From an uncultured Bacilli bacterium (GTDB taxonomy: Bacteria > Bacillota_I > Bacilli_A > RF39 > UBA660), in NCBI GenBank assembly GCA_947627835.1, contig CANQXM010000023.1, positions 1 through 14,353 on the forward strand: a stretch of DNA of 14,353 bases, in the 5' to 3' direction. Of the stretch, positions 1 to 5,845 are shown in pieces. The number at the start of each line of letters is the position of its first letter. Position 1 is the first letter of the stretch. A model generated the notes under the pieces. That model saw only the letters and a program-made list of their open reading frames with translations. It was not told the DNA's origin and did no database searches. Made by a program: the position numbers and the translations under genes.

Positions 1-329
1 GTGTGTTATTAACGCAGTGCGAAGGAAAATCAATTTTTGAAGAAACCATCTATGAAAATCGCATGGGCCATGTTCCCTATTTGTGTCAAATGGGAGCAGA
101 TATGCAAGTAAATGGGCAAACAATCTATATAAACGGACCAACTCCTTTGCATGGAGAAGAAGTAACCGCTTCTGATTTACGAGCAGGAGCATCACTAATG
201 ATTGCAGGATTAATTGCTGAGGGAACAACCAAAATAAATAGTGCAGAACACGTTCTTCGAGGATATGAAAAAATAGTAGAAAAACTAAGTGCAGTAGGTG
301 CTACCATTACATTAAAAGACATAGAATAG
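1..329 (+). CDS. murA: UDP-N-acetylglucosamine 1-carboxyvinyltransferase (MurA), C-terminal part
   Basis: MurA transfers enolpyruvate from PEP to UDP-GlcNAc, the first committed step of peptidoglycan synthesis in the cytoplasm. Only about the last 109 codons are present; the reading frame runs off the left edge, so the GTG at position 3 is not the true start. The segment matches the end of the EPSP-synthase-like fold. It shows ENRMGHVPYL, then DLRAGASLMIAGL, whose Arg corresponds to Arg371 of the E. coli enzyme. It ends with LRGYEKIVEKL, whose Arg corresponds to Arg397. The catalytic Cys and Lys lie outside the window. The stop codon at 327 sits inside a terminator stem. In Bacillus murA lies just upstream of spoIID, which fits the genes further right. 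Several low-GC Gram-positives carry two murA copies, and I cannot say which this is. Confidence 0.95.
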   Translation, partial: VLLTQCEGKSIFEETIYENRMGHVPYLCQMGADMQVNGQTIYINGPTPLHGEEVTASDLRAGASLMIAGLIAEGTTKINSAEHVLRGYEKIVEKLSAVGATITLKDIE

Positions 330-351
330 TAATAAAGTACTATTCTTTTTT
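323..351 (+). terminator. Intrinsic terminator after murA
   Basis: A perfect 9-bp stem (AGAATAGTA at 323-331, TACTATTCT at 338-346) with loop ATAAAG runs straight into a T-tract ending at 351. It overlaps the murA stop codon. The next gene begins only 12 bases later without a clear promoter, so some readthrough is likely. Confidence 0.85.
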
Positions 352-363
352 AATGGAGGTAGT

Positions 364-1044
364 ATGAAAAGAAAAATAATAATCATTATTACTTTAGGAA
401 TTTTTTTAACATTTTTAATATATCAAAACAATAAAAAAGAAGAAATTACATTGGTAGTACTTGGAGATGGGATGGCAACAGGAATGACACCTTATGGAGT
501 TGAAGGTTACAATTATAATGATTACTTAAAAGATTACTTAGAACAACAGAAGAAATTAAAAAACTATAACAACGATTTTTCTAAAAATAATCAAACAACA
601 AAAGAATTATTGCAATCAATTGAACAAAATGAATATGCAGAAAAAAGAGATATGACCATTCAGCAAATTCTATCAAAAGCCAAAATAATTACAATTGGAA
701 TCGGAGTAGAAGAATTAAACAATAACAGAGATAAACAAAAATCTACTGGTAAAATGATTCAAACATATCAAGAAAATATGGAAAAAATCATGGAATATCT
801 TCGTAATTTTAATAATCATAAAATCTATTTACTAGGAATATATCTAAAAGAGGAGGAAGAAAAAGAAGAAACTATAAATACTTTTTTAAAAGATCTTTCA
901 CAAAAATATCAATTAGAATTTATTGACATCTCCGAACTCCAAAAAGAAAAAAATAAATATTTTCTAAATAATAGCTACTATTTAAACTACAAAGGACATC
1001 AAAAAATATTTGAAAAAATCATTAACACAAATCCATTGAAATAA
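364..1044 (+). CDS. Membrane-anchored SGNH/GDSL-like protein, catalytic residues lost
   Basis: This 226-aa protein starts with a Lys/Arg-rich tip and one hydrophobic segment (about residues 5-20). It is probably a signal anchor, leaving the rest outside the membrane. The body has the block layout of SGNH hydrolases. Block I is GDGMATG at 34-40, where the family has GDSxTxG. Block III is IGIGVEELN at 111-119, in place of GxND. Block V is YYLNYKGHQKI at 205-215, in place of DxxHPxxxGH. In this alignment the nucleophile Ser is Gly36, the catalytic Asp is Asn203 and the catalytic His is Tyr206, so esterase activity is unlikely. A binding or scaffold role is possible. The RBS GGAGG (355-359) is 4 bases before the ATG. 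The family assignment rests on motifs only. Confidence 0.8.
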   Translation: MKRKIIIIITLGIFLTFLIYQNNKKEEITLVVLGDGMATGMTPYGVEGYNYNDYLKDYLEQQKKLKNYNNDFSKNNQTTKELLQSIEQNEYAEKRDMTIQQILSKAKIITIGIGVEELNNNRDKQKSTGKMIQTYQENMEKIMEYLRNFNNHKIYLLGIYLKEEEEKEETINTFLKDLSQKYQLEFIDISELQKEKNKYFLNNSYYLNYKGHQKIFEKIINTNPLK

Positions 1045-1064
1045 CAAGATAAAAAATTGATAAT

Positions 1065-1093
1065 TTGACAAATCAATGTAAATATGGTACAAT
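1065..1093 (+). promoter_or_regulatory. Near-consensus sigma-A promoter of the structured RNA
   Basis: TTGACA (1065-1070), a 17-bp spacer and TACAAT (1088-1093) with an extended -10 TG at 1085-1086. It is the best promoter in the window. The predicted start is near 1099-1101, exactly where the folded RNA begins with GTGTG. It suggests abundant, constitutive expression of the downstream RNA. Confidence 0.85.
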
Positions 1094-1098
1094 CACTA

Positions 1099-1560
1099 GC
1101 GTGTGGTGCATTATTCTAGTCACACAAACAATATGAAGGTAGGGCTAAAAATCTACCAATTGCATGAACGCACTTTATATAGATTGCTTTATCGGCCCAA
1201 GGTAGGGTGAGTATATAATTTAAGATGTTAGGAAAGTTATAATGGCATATAACGAACCTCCTATCATCCCGCAGAAAATTTATAAAATGCATGTCGTGAG
1301 TGAATACGTGGGATATAATGATGGAATTTGGAAACAAATAATTATAAAAATCGTATTTGCAAAAGCGAATAAGTATTGTCACTATGTGTTAGGGAAAACC
1401 TCTAGAATGTCAAAGTTGTAAGGATTAAAGTACGGACTGAGTGGTAATCGAGTAATTATGATGGCAACACATAATTGCTTTCTTGAAAGAGAAATCGCCT
1501 ACGGGTAACTAAGGGTAGAAAGTAGAGAAATTCAACTCGACCTAAGCCGTAAAATTAATT
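1099..1560 (+). ncRNA. Large structured non-coding RNA, candidate OLE RNA
   Basis: About 460 nt without a plausible coding frame lie between a strong promoter and a terminator (about 520 nt if transcription runs to 1619). Helices visible by eye are: GTGTG 1101-1105 with CACAC 1121-1125; GGTAG 1138-1142 with CTACC 1153-1157; and AATTATG 1454-1460 with CATAATT 1470-1476. CTTT 1478-1481 pairs with AAAG 1486-1489 over a CTTG tetraloop. A closing helix has two parts, ACGG 1432-1435 with CCGT 1547-1550 and GAGT 1439-1442 with ACTC 1535-1538, which encloses a 3' domain. AAGGTAGGG occurs twice (1136, 1199), as does ATGATGG (1318, 1458). OLE RNAs are roughly 600 nt, complexly folded and encoded directly upstream of oapA, a membrane protein related to DUF21/MpfA transporters. 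The next gene fits that description. The OLE name comes from length, position and partner; I have not matched the consensus. tmRNA, RNase P, 6S, SRP and T-box signatures were not seen. Confidence 0.6.
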
Positions 1561-1591
1561 TATAATTTTCCACAACAAATCATTGTAGCGT

Positions 1592-1619
1592 AAAAAGATT
1601 TCTCTGTGAAATCTTTTTT
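1592..1619 (+). terminator. Terminator between the structured RNA and the OapA-like gene
   Basis: An 11-bp stem (AAAAAGATTTC 1592-1602 with GAAATCTTTTT 1608-1618) and a TCTGT loop end in a T-run. It defines the likely 3' end of the RNA. The downstream gene has no obvious promoter of its own, so it probably depends on partial readthrough. This would yield much more RNA than mRNA. Confidence 0.85.
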
Positions 1620-1644
1620 CATAAAATAAAATTCAGGTGAAAAA

Positions 1645-2154
1645 ATGAAAAACAATTGGCCATTAAAAGTATTTATTCTATCCTTTATCTTAGCACTTGT
1701 CTTTAGCGGACTATCAACATTCTGTGCAGATTTAAATGTCGTTTTACTAACGATTATTTTAGTATTCGTAATTATGATAGGAATCATATTTGATATGATC
1801 GGGGTTGCAACCTTAACAAGTAAAGAAGCCACCTTCCATGCAATGTCCTCTAAAAAAATCAAAGGAGCCAAAGAATCCCTTGCCTTAATTAAAAACAGTA
1901 GTGCCGTTTCTAGCATTTGTAATGATGTAATCGGGGATATCTGTGGTATTGTAAGTGGTAGTTTAGGAGCATCGCTAGTTACCTATATTATAGTTACTTT
2001 TCATGCAAATCTATTTACTATTAGCATGCTAATTACAGCATTAATCTCTGCATTAACAGTAGGTGGAAAAGCCATGTCTAAACAAATTGCTATGAAAAAC
2101 TGTGATAAAATTGTATTTATTGTTGGAAAAATGAAAGCAATCTTTCATATTTAA
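1645..2154 (+). CDS. DUF21/CorB-like four-helix membrane protein, OapA-like
   Basis: This 169-aa integral membrane protein has four hydrophobic segments (about 7-27, 33-53, 95-118 and 124-142). Between the second and third is a Lys/Ser-rich cytoplasmic-type stretch (58-88: TLTSKEATFHAMSSKKIKGA and so on). That stretch and the following GDICGIVSGSLGASL resemble the core of DUF21/CNNM (CorB/CorC, MpfA) magnesium transporters, but the CBS and CorC domains are absent. Size and architecture fit OapA, the OLE-associated membrane protein linked to Mg2+ tolerance in Halalkalibacterium halodurans, which is encoded next to its RNA partner. The ATG at 1645 has AGGTGA (1635-1640) just upstream. The coding frame is secure. 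OapA identity is an inference from topology, size and the adjacent large RNA. The alternative is an orphan DUF21-like protein. Confidence 0.75.
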   Translation: MKNNWPLKVFILSFILALVFSGLSTFCADLNVVLLTIILVFVIMIGIIFDMIGVATLTSKEATFHAMSSKKIKGAKESLALIKNSSAVSSICNDVIGDICGIVSGSLGASLVTYIIVTFHANLFTISMLITALISALTVGGKAMSKQIAMKNCDKIVFIVGKMKAIFHI

Positions 2155-2203
2155 AAGACAAAAAAATAAAATATGAATAACTAGAAAACGAGTGAATTTC
2201 GGC

Positions 2204-2231
2204 TTGCATGTTAAAAAATTTATGATATAAT
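2204..2231 (+). promoter_or_regulatory. Promoter of rpmE
   Basis: TTGCAT (2204-2209), a 16-bp spacer and TATAAT (2226-2231) with extended -10 TG at 2223-2224. The predicted start near 2238 leaves a leader of about 50 nt. Confidence 0.75.
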
Positions 2232-2251
2232 GAAATACGTCAACAAAATCT

Positions 2252-2269
2252 ATGCCTAGGGTTAGGTAT
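2252..2269 (+). promoter_or_regulatory. Leader hairpin ahead of rpmE
   Basis: ATGCCTA (2252-2258) and TAGGTAT (2263-2269) form a 7-bp stem (one G-U pair) with loop GGGT, ending 6 bases before the AGGAG ribosome binding site. Ribosomal protein genes, including L31 genes, often carry autoregulatory leaders where the protein binds a hairpin. This one is well placed for that, but the role is inferred. Confidence 0.4.
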
Positions 2270-2287
2270 GGCGAAAGGAGTTTGGTT

Positions 2288-2503
2288 ATGAAAGCTAACA
2301 TACATCCAGAAATGAAAGAAGTTGAAATTAAATGTGCTTGTGGAGCAACATTTAAAACAATGTCAACAAAAGATAAGATAGAAGTTGAAATTTGTAGCCA
2401 ATGTCATCCGTTCTATACTGGAAAACAAGGAAATGCAAAGAGAACTGGAAACATTGAAAAATTTAATCGCAAATATAATCTAAATCAAGAAAAAGCTGAA
2501 TAA
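2288..2503 (+). CDS. rpmE: 50S ribosomal protein L31, zinc-binding form
   Basis: L31 bridges the large and small ribosomal subunits. The 71-aa product begins MKANIHPEMKEVEIKCACGA and contains CSQCHPFYTGKQ, the L31 signature. Cys16, Cys18, Cys36 and Cys39 are the four zinc ligands of the type that zinc-starved bacteria replace with a Cys-less paralogue. An upstream in-frame ATG at 2252 would add 12 residues, but it lies in the leader hairpin with no RBS. ATG 2288 has GAAAGGAG (2273-2280) at the right distance and gives the family N-terminus. The gene is monocistronic, with its own promoter and terminator. Confidence 0.97.
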   Translation: MKANIHPEMKEVEIKCACGATFKTMSTKDKIEVEICSQCHPFYTGKQGNAKRTGNIEKFNRKYNLNQEKAE

Positions 2504-2512
2504 GCTTTTTTT
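2490..2512 (+). terminator. Terminator of rpmE
   Basis: AAAAAGCT (2490-2497) pairs with AGCTTTTT (2503-2510) over a short loop, followed by more T residues. It contains the rpmE stop codon (2501-2503). Confidence 0.8.
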
Positions 2513-2527
2513 CTTTTAAAAGGAATT

Positions 2528-2556
2528 TTGATAAATAATAACCAAAATGATATAAT
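2528..2556 (+). promoter_or_regulatory. Promoter of the ATP-grasp/rpiB/spoIID cluster
   Basis: TTGATA (2528-2533), a 17-bp spacer and TATAAT (2551-2556) with extended -10 TG (2548-2549). The predicted start near 2563 leaves only about 9 nt before the ATG, so the first message is nearly leaderless. Confidence 0.75.
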
Positions 2557-2571
2557 GAAATCGGGATTAGT

Positions 2572-3579
2572 ATGAAAAAAATTAAATATGTAATAAAAAG
2601 AATCTTTAATATGGATTATGGACGCTTTTTTAAAGTAATAAATGAAGTTCATAAAAAAAGCAAAAAAAGTAGAATCATCATCTTTTTTGATATGATTTAT
2701 TGTGGCTTTAAATATCAAGCAGGATACATGGACTATTCACTATTTGAAATGTATAACATGAATAAATATGAGCGAAAAACCGTTATCACAAGAGGAATTA
2801 ATAATAGTTTTATGGTGAAATACAATAACCCAAAGTATTTACATATTTTTCATAATAAAATTGAATTTAATCGTACTTTCGACAAATATTTAAATCGTGA
2901 ATGGTTAGAATTAAATGGAAAAAATAAAAAAGAATTTGCAGATTTCTGCCTAAAACATAAAGTAATCATGGCAAAACCAATCGATTCTCAATGCGGAACT
3001 GGCATCGAAAAAATAGATACGACAGAAAGAAAATTAAAAGATCTATATGATGAATTATTAGAAGATGGAAAAAGATTAGTAGAAGAAGTAGCAGAACAAT
3101 GCAAACAATTAAGTGAATTGCACCCAGATAGTATCAATACCTTACGAGTAGTAACCCTTTTAGGAAGTGTTGTAGCAGTCTACTTAAGAATTGGAAATAA
3201 CCATAACAGTGTAGATAACTTTAATCATGAAGGACTAGCTGTGCCAGTAGAAATTGAAAGTGGAGAGATTATTTATAAAGCCTTAGATAAATCCGGTCAT
3301 TTGTATGAAGAACATCCTCTAACGAAAAAGAAAATTACCGGGCTTGTCATACCTAGATTTAAAGAAGTTCTAGCATTATGTGAAACAGCAGCATTAGAAG
3401 TACCAGAAGTGGGTTACGTAGGATGGGATGTCTGCGTAGGAAAAGAAAAATGCTTCTTTATTGAAGCAAATGAATTTCCCGGCCATGATATTTATGGTTT
3501 GCCTCCTCATCGTACAAATAATTTAGGATTATTACCAGTATTTAGAAAAGCAGAAGAAAGGAAATTTGAAGAAGAATGA
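2572..3579 (+). CDS. Sugar-transfer-associated ATP-grasp enzyme
   Basis: This 335-aa protein carries an ATP-grasp fold of the sugar-transfer-associated type (the ATPgrasp_ST family often found in polysaccharide gene clusters). ATP-grasp enzymes join a carboxylate to an amine or thiol through an acyl-phosphate. Visible landmarks are MAKP with Lys135, a Gly-rich loop CGTGIEKI (141-148), RLVEEVAEQ with Glu171/172, and SINTLRVVT (187-195). Near the C-terminus GWDVCVGKEKCFFIEANEFPG (284-304) holds Asp286, Glu298 and Asn300, the usual Mg-ATP ligands. All these look intact, so activity is likely; the substrates are unknown. There is no strong Shine-Dalgarno and the leader is very short, so initiation may be leaderless-like. 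Its stop overlaps the rpiB start by 4 bases (ATGA), so translational coupling is likely. Confidence 0.85.
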   Translation: MKKIKYVIKRIFNMDYGRFFKVINEVHKKSKKSRIIIFFDMIYCGFKYQAGYMDYSLFEMYNMNKYERKTVITRGINNSFMVKYNNPKYLHIFHNKIEFNRTFDKYLNREWLELNGKNKKEFADFCLKHKVIMAKPIDSQCGTGIEKIDTTERKLKDLYDELLEDGKRLVEEVAEQCKQLSELHPDSINTLRVVTLLGSVVAVYLRIGNNHNSVDNFNHEGLAVPVEIESGEIIYKALDKSGHLYEEHPLTKKKITGLVIPRFKEVLALCETAALEVPEVGYVGWDVCVGKEKCFFIEANEFPGHDIYGLPPHRTNNLGLLPVFRKAEERKFEEE

Positions 3580-4022
3580 AAATCATTATCGGAGCAGATC
3601 ATCGAAGTGTTGACCTGCAAAATAAAATAGCTACTTATCTAATAGGAGAAGGAATTGATGTAGAAGTTTGTGCCCTTCCTCACAACGAAAAAGATGATTA
3701 CCCAGACTTTGCCTTTGACGTTTGTAAAAAAGTAATAAATACCGAAAATGCCTTAGGAATTCTCATCTGTGGAAATGGAATTGGCATGAGTATTGCAGCG
3801 AACAAAGTAAAAGGAATCCGTTGCGCCAGAGTAGTGAATAGCGATGATGCCTTTAAAGCCAAGAATCATAATGGAGCAAACGTAATTGCTCTAGGAAACA
3901 TCAAAGAAGAATTAGCATATGAAATTGTAGATATGTTTATTACAACAAAATTTGCTAGTGAAGAAAGACACTTAGCTAGAATCGCTAAAATAACTGCTTA
4001 CGAAGGAAATAAACATGAATAG
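3576..4022 (+). CDS. rpiB: Ribose 5-phosphate isomerase B
   Basis: RpiB interconverts ribose 5-phosphate and ribulose 5-phosphate in the pentose phosphate pathway; relatives LacA/LacB act on galactose 6-phosphate. The 148-aa length is typical. GADHRS (6-11) gives Asp8 and His9. ILICGNGIGMSIAANKVKGIRCA (from 62) contains the catalytic Cys65, and HNGANVIALG starts at His98. The loop reads CGNG where the E. coli enzyme and many LacA/B have CGTG, so the Thr that assists ring opening or phosphate handling is replaced by Asn67. Related loops with Asn exist in actinobacterial RpiB, so activity is probably kept. As the only such gene visible, RpiB is the simplest call. It overlaps both neighbours (4 bases upstream, 8 bases downstream). 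Confidence 0.92.
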   Translation: MKIIIGADHRSVDLQNKIATYLIGEGIDVEVCALPHNEKDDYPDFAFDVCKKVINTENALGILICGNGIGMSIAANKVKGIRCARVVNSDDAFKAKNHNGANVIALGNIKEELAYEIVDMFITTKFASEERHLARIAKITAYEGNKHE

Positions 4023-4212
4023 TAAAGTTTACTTATATGTATTTTTTGTCATGCTAAGTGCATATGCTTTATCAGGAGTAAATTTTGATAAATGGATGAA
4101 AAAAAATAAAATCTGGGAATCTAGAATCTTAGTGATGATTTTAAGCTTTGCACTAGGATACTTATTAACCAATTTTATTTATGACTTTTTAGAAGTTTGC
4201 AAGCTCTTTTAA
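4015..4212 (+). CDS. DUF1146 (YwzB-like) small membrane protein
   Basis: A 65-aa protein with two hydrophobic helices (about 5-21 and 37-57) linked by a basic stretch FDKWMKKNKIWESR. The pattern ALSGVNFDKW, then SFALGYLLTNFIYDFL, is that of DUF1146. In Bacillus subtilis the family member ywzB lies beside murAA and spoIID, matching this neighbourhood. The function is unknown. Its start lies 8 bases inside rpiB, with AAGGAAA (from about 4003) as RBS. Its stop is immediately followed by the spoIID RBS. Confidence 0.8.
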   Translation: MNSKVYLYVFFVMLSAYALSGVNFDKWMKKNKIWESRILVMILSFALGYLLTNFIYDFLEVCKLF

Positions 4213-4221
4213 GGAGGCTTT

Positions 4222-5148
4222 ATGACTCAAAAAATATTGCTATGGACCATAGTAGTATTAAGTTTTATTCTAATAATAGAAGTTAGTTTTCAATCAAAAA
4301 CTAACTTTTCTTTTGAAGAAGAAATGCCACCAAATCAACCCAAAATAACCAAAATCAAAGTATATGATGAAAAAAAGAATCAAATATATGAAATACCTTT
4401 AGAAGAATATATCCTTGGTGTTGTTTCAGCAGAAATGCCCGCATCCTTTGAATTAGAAGCTTTAAAAGCCCAAGCCGTTGCAGCAAGAACCTTTGCAATG
4501 TATAAAAAAGAGCATCAACAGACTTCTTACGATGTTTTAATAGGAACAGAAGATCAAGCCTATCAAGATAAAGAACAACTAAAACAAAAATGGCAAGAAG
4601 ACTTTGAAACAAACTATCAAAAAATAAATAAAGCAGTCTTAGAAACAAGTGGAGAAATTATGACCTATCAAGGACAAGTGATAGAAGCATTTTATTTTTC
4701 AATGAGCAATGGTTATACCGAAGACTGCGATATGGTCTTTCAGGAAACTTTACCATACTTAACAAGCGTTGAATCAAGTTGGGATAATGAAACACTAGAA
4801 AATTACGAAGTAACCAAAGAAATTTCTCAGGCAGAATTTTGTGAAAAACTAGCAATTAATTGTGATTATATCGAAATAACAAATGTTGAAAAAACCAGTA
4901 CAGGTAGAGTAAATAAGATTACAATTAATCAACAGACTTTTCGCGGAACAGAAATAAGGACAGCTTTATCTTTAAGATCAACAGACTTTGATATCATCCT
5001 TCAAAACCCAATCATCATCACAACAAGAGGATATGGCCACGGAGTAGGAATGAGCCAATATGGAGCAAATGGAATGGCAAAAGAAGGAAAAAAATATCAA
5101 GAAATCTTATCACATTATTACCAGAATATTGAATTTTTCAAAATATAA
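4222..5148 (+). CDS. spoIID: Stage II sporulation protein D, peptidoglycan lytic transglycosylase
   Basis: SpoIID is a membrane-anchored lytic transglycosylase that, with SpoIIP and SpoIIM, degrades peptidoglycan during forespore engulfment. The 308-aa product has an N-terminal anchor (about 4-22). The SpoIID core is ILGVVSAEMPASFELEALKAQAVAARTFA, with the presumed catalytic Glu71. FSMSNGYTEDC (159-169) corresponds to the FSTSNGYTE segment of the family. The C-terminal signature HGVGMSQYGANGMA starts at 273. No key segment is missing. AAGGAGG (4211-4217) precedes ATG 4222. Because spore-less bacteria can keep SpoIID/LytB-like proteins, the adjacent spoIIQ is important support for a sporulation role. 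I found no convincing sigma-E promoter directly upstream. Confidence 0.92.
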   Translation: MTQKILLWTIVVLSFILIIEVSFQSKTNFSFEEEMPPNQPKITKIKVYDEKKNQIYEIPLEEYILGVVSAEMPASFELEALKAQAVAARTFAMYKKEHQQTSYDVLIGTEDQAYQDKEQLKQKWQEDFETNYQKINKAVLETSGEIMTYQGQVIEAFYFSMSNGYTEDCDMVFQETLPYLTSVESSWDNETLENYEVTKEISQAEFCEKLAINCDYIEITNVEKTSTGRVNKITINQQTFRGTEIRTALSLRSTDFDIILQNPIIITTRGYGHGVGMSQYGANGMAKEGKKYQEILSHYYQNIEFFKI

Positions 5149-5150
5149 CT

Positions 5151-5179
5151 GTATAAAATCAAAAATCATGGTCAAAATA
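5151..5179 (+). promoter_or_regulatory. Candidate sigma-F promoter of spoIIQ
   Basis: GTATA (5151-5155) fits the -35 GYATA. GGTCAAAATA (5170-5179) fits every fixed position of the -10 consensus GGNNANANTR. The 14-bp spacer is about one base shorter than usual. spoIIQ is a classical sigma-F gene of the early forespore in Bacillus, so both motif and target agree. Confidence 0.6.
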
Positions 5180-5199
5180 CAAACAGAAAGGAAATGACC

Positions 5200-5844
5200 A
5201 TGAAAAGAAGAAAGTTAAAAAAATTTGTATTACCCAGTATCTATGGACTATCTGTAATTTGCATATTTTTAACGGTATATTTTCTAAATAGTAGCTTAAA
5301 TTTTGTAGAAAGTGAAAATCGGACTGATTCTTCTGTGACCGTACAATCAGATAATGAAGATAATAGCGAGGTTTCAGTAGTAGGAACTGTAGCATTAAAG
5401 CCAATTCTTCCATACCAAAATCCAAATGTAACCATTAGTAAAAGTTTTTATCGAATGGAAGACGAAGCAGAAAACCAACAAAAGTCTTTGATTTATTATG
5501 AAAATACATATATGCAAAATACAGGAATTCTATATTCAAGTGATGAAAGTTTTGAAGTTTTAGCAAGCGTAGATGGCATCGTAAAAGAAATTAAAGAAGA
5601 TGAAATTCTAGGATCAGTAGTAACCATAGATTATAATACGAACGTAACAACCATGTATTATAGTTTAGGAAAAGTAAATGTAAAAGAAAAAGATAGTGTC
5701 AAAGCTGGAGATATTATCGGTTTGAGTGGAGCAAATAAACTAGAAAATGAAAAAGAGAATTGCCTACTATTTGAAGTATACAAAAATGGGATATTAATAA
5801 ATCCAGAAGATTTTTATGAAATGAATTTAGAAGATTTAAACTAA
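5200..5844 (+). CDS. spoIIQ: SpoIIQ-like LytM/M23-fold protein without metal ligands
   Basis: SpoIIQ is the forespore half of the SpoIIQ-SpoIIIAH channel that crosses the space between forespore and mother cell. The 214-aa product has a basic tip, one membrane helix (about 10-30) and an acidic Ser-rich linker. A LytM β-barrel covers about 95-205 (NTGILYSSDESFEVLASVDG, then VKAGDIIGLSG, then LFEVYKNG). Active M23 peptidases have HxxxD and HxH zinc motifs. Here they read NTGIL (Asn107, Leu111) and CLL (Cys188, Leu190), so it cannot be a zinc peptidase and should act structurally. ATG 5194 is also in frame, but GAAAGG lies almost on top of it; ATG 5200 has correct spacing. Position after spoIID supports the call. 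Confidence 0.82.
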   Translation: MKRRKLKKFVLPSIYGLSVICIFLTVYFLNSSLNFVESENRTDSSVTVQSDNEDNSEVSVVGTVALKPILPYQNPNVTISKSFYRMEDEAENQQKSLIYYENTYMQNTGILYSSDESFEVLASVDGIVKEIKEDEILGSVVTIDYNTNVTTMYYSLGKVNVKEKDSVKAGDIIGLSGANKLENEKENCLLFEVYKNGILINPEDFYEMNLEDLN

Positions 5845-5845
5845 A

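Noticed and set aside
1116..1382. An 88-codon open frame on the - strand over the structured RNA
   Set aside because: No RBS, no recognisable protein pattern, and it lies opposite a promoter-driven folded RNA; the frame is open by chance.
1099..1560. tmRNA, RNase P, 6S, SRP RNA, T-box, group II intron as identity of the RNA
   Set aside because: The 5' GTGTG recalls group II introns, and GCTTTATCGGCCC recalls part of RNase P. But there is no domain V hairpin, no GAGGAAAGTCC core, no tRNA-like ends, no GGTGGNACC T-box and no tag frame.
2252..2287. Longer L31 starting at ATG 2252
   Set aside because: That ATG is inside the leader hairpin without an RBS; the family N-terminus begins at 2288.
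2053..2301. - strand frame across the oapA-like end and rpmE leader
   Set aside because: It crosses a clear promoter and RBS for rpmE and has no RBS or family features.
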